Shown: positions 7,601 through 15,149, counted from the first letter of the stretch. The stretch is 64,000 nucleotides of DNA from Clostridiales bacterium (GCA_024690965.1 JAILOG010000002.1:87081-151080); one strand, 5' to 3'. The notes: generated by a model not told the origin, from the letters alone. Translations and numbers: made by a program.

Positions 7601-8788
7601 TTACTGTAAAAGTGAATCGTATAAAGTGTATTCATCGCAGATAACATCACCTGTTATTTCTTTTCCGGTTACTCGTTTGTACAAGATCGCTACATCCTGC
7701 TCAAGCGCTTGCCTTTCTTTGTCATTTAGCTTATAGTAAAGCTCATCTGCCGGATAAACGTTTATGAAAGCGTTGTCATCTTCTGTTATTTTAAGGAAAG
7801 AAAAAGTTATTTTTGAAATTTGTTTTGTATTTTCGTCTATGTAAATATTTATAAGCTGAGAATACTCCGGCTTACACTCATGATTAATATATATGGCGCT
7901 TGGAGAAAGGTTGAATCCGCCCAATGAATATGAGTAAAGCCTGCCGTTCCGGTTAACCTGTGTTTTTTGGATCGTATGAGGGTGATGTCCTATAACGGCA
8001 TCTACTCCCTGCTCTTTTAAAAACTGCATCATATATTCACTGTAACTACCCGGTACCTCGTTGAACTGACCGCCTATATGGATGCAAAACACTACAAAAT
8101 CAGCCTCTTCTTTTGCAGCGCTTATTTCGGAAGAGATCCTTTTTAAATAATTTTCGTCGATTATACCGTCGTAAAGACTGTCGCGGTAAGAACTGATTGT
8201 AGGCTTTCCTAAAATTATTTTTATTCTTCTACGCAACTCGTTAGGTATTAATCTATTAACAATACGGCTTTTTATCGATGCGTTTTTGCAAGGTCTAAGT
8301 AAATTTACATATTCACAAAGATCATTTGGAATCTTTACACCGGTATATTTATTTACAGAGTAGGTGTATGAAATAAACGCAACTTTGACCCCTGAAACTT
8401 CTTTTATAAAATACCGTTTTTCGTCTTTCGTTTCAAATGTTCCCGTAAAATCAATGTTGTTTTCCTTCAATAGTTTTTGAGTTCTCTTAAGACCTTGCAT
8501 TTCACCGTCAAAACAATGATTATTGGCTGTTGTTAAAAGCTTTACACCGCTTCTTTTAAGTTCATCTATGAATGAATCGGGGGTATTATAGTGAAGCCCT
8601 TTGTTATACTCAACGCCGTTTCCGCAAAAAACGGTCTCTAAGTTGCCTACTGTATAGTCTGCTTTACCTAAAAGTTCCGCAACATGGCTGAATGCTCCTG
8701 TAAAATCATATTTTCCGTTTTCTTTTTTTGCCGCATTAAGAAACGGTCTGTCACAGGTCATATCACCTACAAAGCTCAGTTTGATCAT
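7601..8788 (-). CDS. CapA/PgsA-like metallophosphatase-fold protein
   Basis: A 395-residue member of the PGA_cap family (CapA of poly-gamma-glutamate capsule). Family landmarks: 'FVGDMTCDRPF' near residue 6, 'GNLETVF' near 49, 'TANNHCFDG' near 87, a 'HIGGQ' segment, 'VDAVIGHHPHTIQK' near 260, and 'YSLGGFNLSP'. These match the metal-binding motifs of calcineurin-like phosphoesterases. There is no signal peptide or membrane anchor, unlike many capsule CapA proteins, so it probably acts in the cytosol. It is the last gene of the five-gene operon, 28 nt after the second ATP-grasp gene. A role in making, releasing or editing an amide-linked product is inferred from context. Confidence 0.8.
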   Translation of the reverse strand: MIKLSFVGDMTCDRPFLNAAKKENGKYDFTGAFSHVAELLGKADYTVGNLETVFCGNGVEYNKGLHYNTPDSFIDELKRSGVKLLTTANNHCFDGEMQGLKRTQKLLKENNIDFTGTFETKDEKRYFIKEVSGVKVAFISYTYSVNKYTGVKIPNDLCEYVNLLRPCKNASIKSRIVNRLIPNELRRRIKIILGKPTISSYRDSLYDGIIDENYLKRISSEISAAKEEADFVVFCIHIGGQFNEVPGSYSEYMMQFLKEQGVDAVIGHHPHTIQKTQVNRNGRLYSYSLGGFNLSPSAIYINHECKPEYSQLINIYIDENTKQISKITFSFLKITEDDNAFINVYPADELYYKLNDKERQALEQDVAILYKRVTGKEITGDVICDEYTLYDSLLQ

Positions 8789-8816
8789 AATTTATCCTCT
8801 ACCTTTGTACAGCTTT

Positions 8817-9902
8817 TTATTTATTCAGAAAAACTTCGCTGAGTATTTCATCGGTCATATCGCCGAATGTAGGACCGCAGGTTTTTTGATTTTGCTCAGG
8901 CATGGCATTAAACTCAATAAAGGCAGCGTTACCGTCTTCATCAATTGCCAAATCCCAGCCCAATATTTTAAAATACGGAACTCTTTTTGCCACTTCTTTT
9001 ATTTGAGCTATCATTTTGGCGTAGTTAGGTATAACAACATCCTCAAATACGGTTCCTCCCGGGTGAACTGTGTTCCAGCTGGATTTTCTGCTTACGGCGT
9101 ATTTATCAAGCCTGCCGTCTTCGTGTATTTTGCAGGCAAACCCGCCTTGCATAATATTATCAACTTTAGATTCACCGCTGCCCATTCTGAGAACGGAAGA
9201 CAGGATGTGAACTTCTCCCTTGTGGTAGAATGTGATGATTCTTACCGTGTTTACGGAGTTATTGTTTATGTCACTTAAGACTTTATGCTGTTTCAGCACT
9301 TCCTGTACAATAAAATCTTCTTTTCGCTGATTAAATACTTTTAAAATATCGCTGTCGCTCATATTCTTCGTGTCAAGAAATTCAACACCGTTTCCTCCGC
9401 AACTTACCCAGCTTTGTTTTACTATTATTTCTCCGCTTTTACGGCAAATGGCTATCGCATGGTCGTTATCCACGGGGTTGAAATCTCCGTCATACATGAC
9501 TCCAAAACAAGATTTAAGAATTGTTTTCGGTGCGTTTATTCCTTTTACCAATAGCCCCTGCAGTGATTTATCACCCAAATTGCGATATTCTATTACATTG
9601 TTGTAATGCTTAAGTATTTTGCTAAACCAAATATTATCGGGGATAAACCGGGGATCTGCGTCTTTACCTTTTGGACAAAGCACTTTATATGAGTTCTTAT
9701 ATGGTTTTACACCGTATTTTTTCCAGTACGGCAAAATTACATATTTATATTTTCGGTTAAATTCAGGATCACGTTCAATTTTCTTAACTTGTAAATCTAT
9801 CAGGCGCCGTGATGTAAGCGCAGTCAGTTTTATTCTTAGTGCAGGAGGTTGAAAACGTAAAAACTCATGAAGCCGGGAAAGAATAGTTGTGTCTATGCCC
9901 AT
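8817..9902 (-). CDS. ATP-grasp ligase, sugar-transfer-associated type (copy 2)
   Basis: A 361-residue ATP-grasp protein resembling the sugar-transfer-associated ATP-grasp family (Pfam ATPgrasp_ST), which forms acyl-phosphate intermediates and amide bonds and is linked to surface polysaccharide loci. Seen: the substrate-side N-terminal domain with 'LPYWKKYGVKP', a nucleotide-binding 'VKQSWVSCGGNGVEF' near residues 160-173, 'QEVLKQHKVLSDINNNSVNTVRI', and the metal-binding 'FIEFNAMPEQNQ' near 326-338. It is clearly paralogous to the protein at 12390-13469; both end in QNQKTxGPTFGDxTxEIL. Gaps of about 30 nt separate it from its neighbours. The substrate is unknown. Confidence 0.82.
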   Translation of the reverse strand: MGIDTTILSRLHEFLRFQPPALRIKLTALTSRRLIDLQVKKIERDPEFNRKYKYVILPYWKKYGVKPYKNSYKVLCPKGKDADPRFIPDNIWFSKILKHYNNVIEYRNLGDKSLQGLLVKGINAPKTILKSCFGVMYDGDFNPVDNDHAIAICRKSGEIIVKQSWVSCGGNGVEFLDTKNMSDSDILKVFNQRKEDFIVQEVLKQHKVLSDINNNSVNTVRIITFYHKGEVHILSSVLRMGSGESKVDNIMQGGFACKIHEDGRLDKYAVSRKSSWNTVHPGGTVFEDVVIPNYAKMIAQIKEVAKRVPYFKILGWDLAIDEDGNAAFIEFNAMPEQNQKTCGPTFGDMTDEILSEVFLNK

Positions 9903-9932
9903 AATAAATCCTCTTTTATTATTTTGTATTAA

Positions 9933-11279
9933 TTATATTTTTTTAAACAATTTTAAACACTTTTTCACCATTGCATCAGACATTAAATGGTTCATAATAA
10001 ACCTTTCAATCTTTAATGGAATACATAAAAAGAAATATTTAACTCGTGATTTGATTGGTATAACACCCTTTTGTTTGGCAATCCCATATATTTCATTCGC
10101 AAATACGGCGTTATCTACCGTGCTTTTCGGATCATGGGTTTTAAGCAGCCAGTAATAGGCTTTGTCTCTGTTTTTTTTGTAGGCTTCAATATCAAAACAT
10201 TCGCTGTATTTATCAAGCGCGCCGAACACGTCTAATGTAATGAGAGTACGGTAGCACTTCTGACACTTTCCGCAGTTATCGAAATTAAAGCAAACGTCAA
10301 GATATTTTTGCGCGATTTCAAAATTTGCCAGTGCGGTTGTTTTTTCTATTCTAGTAAATTGATCGGATAGTATAAATTCAACACTGTCGGTAGAGAGAGC
10401 GGGACACATCATTAATTCATAATGTTCGCTCCCGTCATGTAAAGTGGGATCATAGAACCGTGGCCATCCTGCAGATGAACAATAGTATTTTGAGAAATAT
10501 TTAGATAACGCCAGAACACACGCCATATTTCTGTAAACACCGGTGTATCCGTAACAACCTCTGTAATAATCTTTGTCAATGTTAGATTCTACATATATGA
10601 CAGGTAAACCGGCAAGTTTGCCGACTGCGTAAGCGTTTTCCAGTTTTTGAAGTGATATTTCATCCGTTTTTCTGTAAAATTCATCTAAAGTATAATCTTT
10701 AATTGAATTAATGCTTGGGTGGAACACAGCTCCCATATTTAAGTATGTAAGCGCGCCGAGTTTAAAGCTTTCGGGCATATCGTCTGCGGTATATTTCATA
10801 AGCGTATACATGGAATCCACACCGCAAGACATACCGGTACCGTTTATATGCTGTGTTGAATAGTTTTTATTTGTGGTTTTCGTCGTTAGTTTAATCTTTC
10901 TGTATCCGTATTTTTTATCGCATAGTAAAGGTATCAGATGTGTTGTTATACCGTAATATAATCTTTCTGATACAGGCGCTTTACACTCTATATCCGAACC
11001 GGTTGCCATAGCGTAATATATCATAGCTACCAAAAAAGCGTCGCATATTTCGTCCGCAAGGTATTTTCCGTATTCTTTCGGTACCTTAAACCACAAAGTA
11101 TGGTCTTTTTCCTGCCAAACCTTAGGGGGATAATCTCTGTTTGTTCTCCAGAATATCTTGTAATTCTTGTTTGAAAAATCGATCCATGCTTTTGCGGCGT
11201 CTTCTGACACTTTTACGCTTGCTTTAAGATAACTGTAATCTCCTTCTTCCGCTATATAAGGCTTGCCAATGATAATCAT
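9933..11279 (-). CDS. PP-loop ATPase-like protein with C-terminal Cys cluster
   Basis: A 448-residue protein not assignable to a named enzyme. Residues about 149-157 read GMSCGVDSM, a variant of the SGGxDS PP-loop that adenylates substrates in QueC, asparagine synthetase and thiouridylases (Cys replaces the first Gly after Ser). Near residues 330-347 there is a Cys cluster C-x6-C-x2-C-x2-C followed by YRTLITLDVFGAL, reminiscent of the zinc site of QueC-like proteins. An AMP-forming step such as adenylation or sulfur or amide transfer is inferred. The ATG at 11279 is preferred because AAAGGGG precedes it; the longer TTG frame at 11336 would overlap the opine dehydrogenase and has no clear ribosome site. 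Confidence 0.65.
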   Translation of the reverse strand: MIIIGKPYIAEEGDYSYLKASVKVSEDAAKAWIDFSNKNYKIFWRTNRDYPPKVWQEKDHTLWFKVPKEYGKYLADEICDAFLVAMIYYAMATGSDIECKAPVSERLYYGITTHLIPLLCDKKYGYRKIKLTTKTTNKNYSTQHINGTGMSCGVDSMYTLMKYTADDMPESFKLGALTYLNMGAVFHPSINSIKDYTLDEFYRKTDEISLQKLENAYAVGKLAGLPVIYVESNIDKDYYRGCYGYTGVYRNMACVLALSKYFSKYYCSSAGWPRFYDPTLHDGSEHYELMMCPALSTDSVEFILSDQFTRIEKTTALANFEIAQKYLDVCFNFDNCGKCQKCYRTLITLDVFGALDKYSECFDIEAYKKNRDKAYYWLLKTHDPKSTVDNAVFANEIYGIAKQKGVIPIKSRVKYFFLCIPLKIERFIMNHLMSDAMVKKCLKLFKKI

Positions 11280-11310
11280 AGGTTTAACACCCCTTTTCTT
11301 TAGAGTGAAA

Positions 11311-12393
11311 TTAATATACTTTGTGTCCGCAATCAACCAAAATTTTTGTTATGTTTTCCTGTCCCAGTTTTTCCGGCGATCTTCCTTCTTTGCGCATATC
11401 TCTTCCTAGAGCTGCCGTGGCAAGTTCGATCAACGAGCTTGCAATCGGTGTCGGAATACCCATATGCTTTCCGAGTGCCTCCAGCATAACGAGCCCCTGC
11501 GGAACATCTTCGGAAATATATCTCGAATCTACAACTATGGGACCTTTTGCCCTTGTGGGCATAGCGGCGTACCAGAAAAATACCTCTTTGGCATCACGAG
11601 CGTCGTTTAGGCTGTTTCTGAATTTACAAGCTTCAACATATGAAAGTCTTTCAAATCCGAGCTTTTCAAGAATATCCATTTTTTCGCTGTCAAGCTTTTC
11701 AAGTATTTTCCAAACGCTTGGTGTAAATACTTCGTGATACATACAGTATTCGCCGTTTGTTTTTTCAATTCTCGGAATGCTCATAATTGCCCCCACGGTA
11801 TGAACTATAAGGTTGGGGTTATGGAGGGCAGCTTCCACAACGGAATTAAGATACGTAAACGGAAACCCCAACTGATCAAGCTTTTTTGCAGCCTCGTCTT
11901 TTCTGCTGACAGGAAATACACCTATAGGATTTCTGACATTTCTAAACCCCACTTTTATGACACCGGGTGATTTAATTCTGCAATCAATAAATGAGCTTTC
12001 CGCTTCGGCGATAATAACATCATCGCGTACACCGTGTTTAAGAAAATATGCTGTTGAAAGATACCCTGGGTTTATAAGCACTATCTGATTTTCTCTAAGA
12101 TAAGGAATCAGCCTTTCAATCAACGCTTCGTGATATTTTGTTTGAATATAGATAATAATTATCTCACAGTCGGATGCGGCGGATAAATCGGTAGTAACGT
12201 GTGAGATATGCGTCTCCTTGTATTCTCCAAATTCGTCCAGAGCAATTTTGCCGTTATTGTCAATCAAATATTTAAAGTTTTCGTTGTGCATAGCATGGGA
12301 TGTTTTTATTAGTGTAACATCGTGCCCCCTGAGGCTCATATCTGCGGCTACTGCACACCCGCCGTTTCCCGCTCCGAGTACTGCTACTTTCAT
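11311..12393 (-). CDS. NAD/NADP octopine/nopaline-type (opine) dehydrogenase
   Basis: A 360-residue two-domain dehydrogenase. The Rossmann fingerprint VAVLGAGNGGCAVAADMSLRGH is at the N-terminus and the octopine-dehydrogenase C-terminal domain follows, with the 'LHNPNLIVHTVGAI' block near residues 190-205 that carries the family's catalytic His. Family members reductively condense an amino acid's amino group with an alpha-keto acid, using NAD(P)H, to give N-(carboxyalkyl) amino acids. Metallophore pathways (staphylopine) use a distinct opine dehydrogenase type together with a nicotianamine synthase-like enzyme; none is seen here. The start overlaps the upstream ATP-grasp stop (ATGA), which indicates translational coupling. 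Confidence 0.85.
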   Translation of the reverse strand: MKVAVLGAGNGGCAVAADMSLRGHDVTLIKTSHAMHNENFKYLIDNNGKIALDEFGEYKETHISHVTTDLSAASDCEIIIIYIQTKYHEALIERLIPYLRENQIVLINPGYLSTAYFLKHGVRDDVIIAEAESSFIDCRIKSPGVIKVGFRNVRNPIGVFPVSRKDEAAKKLDQLGFPFTYLNSVVEAALHNPNLIVHTVGAIMSIPRIEKTNGEYCMYHEVFTPSVWKILEKLDSEKMDILEKLGFERLSYVEACKFRNSLNDARDAKEVFFWYAAMPTRAKGPIVVDSRYISEDVPQGLVMLEALGKHMGIPTPIASSLIELATAALGRDMRKEGRSPEKLGQENITKILVDCGHKVY

Positions 12394-13469
12394 TTTGCTT
12401 TCCTTTCTTTTGCGTAAACTTCGTCAAGTATTTCTTCGGTTTTATCTCCGAATGTCGGTCCCCATGTCTTTTGATTCTGGTCGGGAATAACATTGTATTC
12501 AATAAATATAGGCTCTGCATTTTCACCGACTGCGATATCCCAACCGAGAATACAAAAATGACCAAGCTTTTCAGCGGCATTTTTTACGCTTTCTATTATT
12601 TTATCATAATTTGGGATTACAATATCTTCAAATACGGTTCCGTTTGGGTGTTCGGTTACCCATTCGCCTTTGCGGTTTACGGCATATTTGTCAAGCCTTC
12701 CGTCAAAATTTACCTTGCAGGCAAATCCGCCTTTTGATACGTTGTCAATTTCGCTTTCTCCGGCACCCATACGAAGAACAACAGACAAAATGCGCACCTC
12801 ATTTTTATATAGGAAAGTGACGATTCTCAATGTGTTAAGTGAATTTTCGTTAAGGGAAGATAATACTTTATGCTGTGTAGCCTTTTCTTGAATAAGGAAA
12901 TTCTTTTTGTAATTATTGAAGATATTCACTGCATCATTTTCGCTCAATTCAAAACCATTATAAAAGCGGATGTCATCTCCCTGACCGCTTCCCACAGAGG
13001 GTTTTATAATAAATCTTCCCGAATCCATACAGCGTTCTATTGCATTTTCTTTTGTAATAACGTGAAGGTCGTCATCGTAAAAAATGCCGTTTATATTTTT
13101 GACCACTGTTTTAGGATGTGCCATATCGGGAACAAAAACATTGTTCATACACTTGTCTTGAAATGCCTGCGCGAAAAGCAGATGGTTAAAATGAGGGATT
13201 ATTTTTTTAAACCAAATATCATTGGGGATATAACGCGCGTCGACATGTTCGTGATTTTGAGAAAAAATAACAAACCAATACTTTTTGGGCTTTACACCGT
13301 ATTTTTTCCAAAAGGGTAATACCTGTGTGCGGTATTCTTTATTGAAATCTTCGGCTCGGGAGATGTATTTCGCACGTTTCTTGCCTTTTTTGTTTGATCT
13401 GAATCCTACAACCCATGTGTCAATACTCATATACAGTTTGTCGTATAACGGACGCAGTTTACTTGACAT
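12390..13469 (-). CDS. ATP-grasp ligase, sugar-transfer-associated type (copy 1)
   Basis: The first gene of the five-gene operon, 359 residues. It has the same architecture as the protein at 8817-9902: 'LPFWKKYGVKPKKY' in the N-terminal half, 'IIKPSVGSGQGDDI' as the nucleotide-binding strand-loop near residues 155-167, 'ATQHKVLSSLNENSLNTLRI', and 'FIEYNVIPDQNQK' (metal-binding Glu and Asn) near 320. The glycine-rich loops differ between the copies (SVGSGQGDD against SWVSCGGNG), so they may take different substrates. AAGGAA lies upstream of the ATG. The stop overlaps the opine dehydrogenase start by 4 nt. A ligase role is family knowledge; the acceptor is unknown. Confidence 0.82.
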   Translation of the reverse strand: MSSKLRPLYDKLYMSIDTWVVGFRSNKKGKKRAKYISRAEDFNKEYRTQVLPFWKKYGVKPKKYWFVIFSQNHEHVDARYIPNDIWFKKIIPHFNHLLFAQAFQDKCMNNVFVPDMAHPKTVVKNINGIFYDDDLHVITKENAIERCMDSGRFIIKPSVGSGQGDDIRFYNGFELSENDAVNIFNNYKKNFLIQEKATQHKVLSSLNENSLNTLRIVTFLYKNEVRILSVVLRMGAGESEIDNVSKGGFACKVNFDGRLDKYAVNRKGEWVTEHPNGTVFEDIVIPNYDKIIESVKNAAEKLGHFCILGWDIAVGENAEPIFIEYNVIPDQNQKTWGPTFGDKTEEILDEVYAKERKAK

Positions 13470-13578
13470 GTTTTAGGTTCCTTCTTTCACGATTATTTAA
13501 TGTTTCTCCCGTTTAAAAGCGCTGATAAGTACACGATCTGAAGATAAATCTCAATATCATCGCTAATACACAAGCAAT

Positions 13579-13607
13579 AGTTTAACATAAAAGAAATTGA
13601 AAATCAA
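13579..13607 (-). promoter_or_regulatory. candidate promoter of the opine/ATP-grasp operon
   Basis: On the minus strand TTGATT (13602-13607), 17-nt spacer, TAAACT (13579-13584), 110 bp upstream of the first ATG. It is the best match in the leader. Confidence 0.4.
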
Positions 13608-13755
13608 CATTGATTTTGTTATTATTGGGAATGTTTTGCAGGTTTATGATGAGGACGCAAATAAATCACTCAAACTTTCGTTCAAGGAATCTTTGAAATT
13701 ACCAAATGAATACGTAAATGCGCTGTCACGGGTAAAAAAATTCGCACTCAGATAA
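13597..13755 (+). CDS. possible 52-aa ORF or gene remnant
   Basis: From a TTG at 13597 the frame reads LKINIDFVIIGNVLQVYDED... and continues through '...LKLPNEYVNALSRVKKFALR' to a TAA, with codon use like the chromosome. The ribosome site is weak (AAAAG close to the start) and the 5' end overlaps the best promoter of the divergent operon. Its last codons lie in the terminator repeat. It may be a decayed gene end rather than a live gene. No homology recognised. Confidence 0.2.
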   Translation: MKINIDFVIIGNVLQVYDEDANKSLKLSFKESLKLPNEYVNALSRVKKFALR

Positions 13756-13771
13756 AGCTCTAAGCGCGAAT
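13734..13771 (-). terminator. distal copy of the tRNA-Arg terminator
   Basis: The arms ATTCGCGCTTAG and CTGAGTGCGAAT form a 12-bp stem with two wobble pairs (13740-13771), followed on the minus strand by a T-run (13734-13740). Confidence 0.75.
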
Positions 13772-13830
13772 CGGGTGCGGCGGCTCGCCGTTGGGATTAC
13801 CGAATGAACATGCAAAATCTTATCGCGGGT

Positions 13831-13868
13831 AAAAAAATTCGCACTCAGATAAAGCTCTAAGCGCGAAT
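13831..13868 (-). terminator. proximal copy of the tRNA-Arg terminator
   Basis: The same 12-bp stem (13837-13868) and T7 tail (13831-13837) as the distal copy, starting about 20 nt after the tRNA 3' end. Confidence 0.8.
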
Positions 13869-13888
13869 CGGGTGCGGCGGCTCGCCGC

Positions 13889-13965
13889 TGGCGCGCCAAA
13901 AGGGATTCGAACCCCCGACCTTTCGCTTAGGAGGCGAACGCTCTATCCTACTGAGCTATTGGCGC
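13889..13965 (-). tRNA. tRNA-Arg (anticodon CCT)
   Basis: A full cloverleaf on the minus strand: acceptor GCGCCAA / TTGGCGC, D-arm GCTC...GAGC, anticodon stem TTCGC/GCGAA with loop CTCCTAA (anticodon CCT, reading AGG), T-arm with GGTTCGAATCC, discriminator G, and CCA encoded at 13889-13891. It is monocistronic with its own promoter and a doubled terminator. Confidence 0.95.
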
Positions 13966-13984
13966 ATAAATAATTACGTTCGGT

Positions 13985-14013
13985 ATTTTATACCAAACTG
14001 CTTTTTTTGTCAA
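13985..14013 (-). promoter_or_regulatory. promoter of tRNA-Arg
   Basis: On the minus strand a consensus TTGACA (14008-14013), 17-nt spacer, TAAAAT (13985-13990), placing the start site close to the tRNA 5' end. Confidence 0.8.
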
Positions 14014-14029
14014 GCGAAAAAAAGCAGTT
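13996..14029. repeat. 13-bp perfect inverted repeat overlapping the tRNA-Arg -35 box
   Basis: AACTGCTTTTTTT (13996-14008) and AAAAAAAGCAGTT (14017-14029), separated by 8 nt containing most of the TTGACA box. It could be an operator-like site or an old terminator; no binding protein can be named. Confidence 0.6.
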
Positions 14030-14050
14030 GCAACGTATAGAGTATTATCT

Positions 14051-14108
14051 AAAATAAATTTCCGCATATCCGTTTTGTTCGCATAAGACCAAAACAGATA
14101 TGCGGAAA
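14051..14108 (-). terminator. terminator of spoVAD
   Basis: A long hairpin TTTCCGCATATCTGTTTTG / CAAAACGGATATGCGGAAA (one mismatch, 14059-14108) followed on the minus strand by TTTATTTTA. Confidence 0.8.
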
Positions 14109-14126
14109 GATACATTTAATAAATAT

Positions 14127-15149
14127 TCAGATCACGATTTCTACAAGGTGAGCGATAGACGGTATGCTTTCGCCTTGCAGACTTGCGGTGGGGGACATCA
14201 GTGCGCCTGTGGCGACAAACAGTATTTTTTTCAGCTTTCCTGCCTGCATATTTTTTAAAATATATGAGCAAAGAACGGAAGCGCTACATCCGCAACCCGA
14301 GCCGCCCGAGTGGGTGTCCTGTGTTTTGTCATCGAATATAAGCAGACCGCAGTCTTTGTGGATTTTTGTAATATCTATATTTTCTCTTTCCAAAAGCTCA
14401 TAGAGAAGCTTTGTGCCCACAAGTCCCAAATCTCCCGTAAAAATCGCGTCGTATTCCTCCGGGTGTGTATTTGTGTCATCAAAAAAGCATTTGATTGTGT
14501 CAGCCGCCGCGGGTGCCATTGCTGCTCCCATATTTGCGGCGTCTTTTATTCCCATATCAATAATTTTTCCGATAGTTACACGAGACACGGAAGCATTGTT
14601 GTTATCGATTGCCTTTTTTGATGATGTCAGTATAACGCAGCCGCTTCCCGTTACTGTCCATTGAGCGGTTTGTGCGCGTTGTCCGCCGTATTCCAGAGGG
14701 TAACGGTATTGACGTTCCGCCGAGCAGAAGTGAGAAGATGTAAGCGCCGCCGCCGTAACTGCCGCCCCGCTTTCCACAAAAACACCGGCCATCGCCATAC
14801 CCTGTGCCATTGTTGAGCAGGCGCCGTACTGTCCCAAATAAGGAACACCGTAATCACGCATTGCATACCCCGACGAAATGCACTGATTGAGCAGATCGCC
14901 CGCAAAAATACAGTTACAATCCTTAAGCTCAAATTCAGCTCTTTTAAGAGCCAAATAAAGCGCCTCTTTTTGGAACATACTTTCCGCCTTTTCCCACGAA
15001 TCCTGCCCGAAACGGGTGTCGTATTCGATTTTATCAAAATATTCTTTTAACGGTCCTTCGGATTCTTTTTTTCCGACAATGGAACCAAATCCCGCAATTA
15101 TCGGTTTATCCGTAAACTCCAAAGTGTAATTTCCGATTCTGTTTATCAT
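14127..15149 (-). CDS. spoVAD: stage V sporulation protein AD
   Basis: A 340-residue thiolase-fold protein that binds dipicolinic acid and serves its uptake into the forespore as part of the SpoVA channel. Family marks: 'PIIAGFGSIVGKKESEGPL' at the start, 'AGDLLNQCISSGYAMRDYGVPYLGQYGACSTMAQG' in the middle and 'DTHSGGSGCGCSASVL' near the end. The ATG at 15149 has AAAGGATG upstream; a TTG at 15170 is less likely. Forespore expression under sigma-G is expected from the family; no convincing sigma-G site was found. Unusually, spoVAC and spoVAE, normally its neighbours, are absent and the gene is monocistronic. Confidence 0.93.
   Translation of the reverse strand: MINRIGNYTLEFTDKPIIAGFGSIVGKKESEGPLKEYFDKIEYDTRFGQDSWEKAESMFQKEALYLALKRAEFELKDCNCIFAGDLLNQCISSGYAMRDYGVPYLGQYGACSTMAQGMAMAGVFVESGAAVTAAALTSSHFCSAERQYRYPLEYGGQRAQTAQWTVTGSGCVILTSSKKAIDNNNASVSRVTIGKIIDMGIKDAANMGAAMAPAAADTIKCFFDDTNTHPEEYDAIFTGDLGLVGTKLLYELLERENIDITKIHKDCGLLIFDDKTQDTHSGGSGCGCSASVLCSYILKNMQAGKLKKILFVATGALMSPTASLQGESIPSIAHLVEIVI

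Larger units (their letters stand above)
13697..13891. repeat. tandem 97-bp duplication downstream of tRNA-Arg
   Basis: Two copies, at about 13697-13794 and 13795-13891. The 66-bp core (13729-13794 and 13826-13891) is identical except for one base (CCGTTGG against CCGCTGG). The other 30 bp are diverged but alignable (ATTACCAAATGAATAC against ATTACCGAATGAACAT). Each core holds a terminator hairpin and a CGGCGGCTCGCCG palindromic stretch. The 13470-13890 intergenic region otherwise holds only the operon promoter and the doubtful small ORF. Confidence 0.85.

Noticed and set aside
11280..11336. Longer N-terminus for the PP-loop protein from a TTG at 11336
   Set aside because: It would overlap the opine dehydrogenase by 26 nt and has no ribosome site; AAAGGGG precedes the ATG at 11279.
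11311..12393. Staphylopine-type metallophore locus
   Set aside because: There is no nicotianamine synthase-like gene, histidine racemase or opine-metal ABC transporter beside the dehydrogenase.
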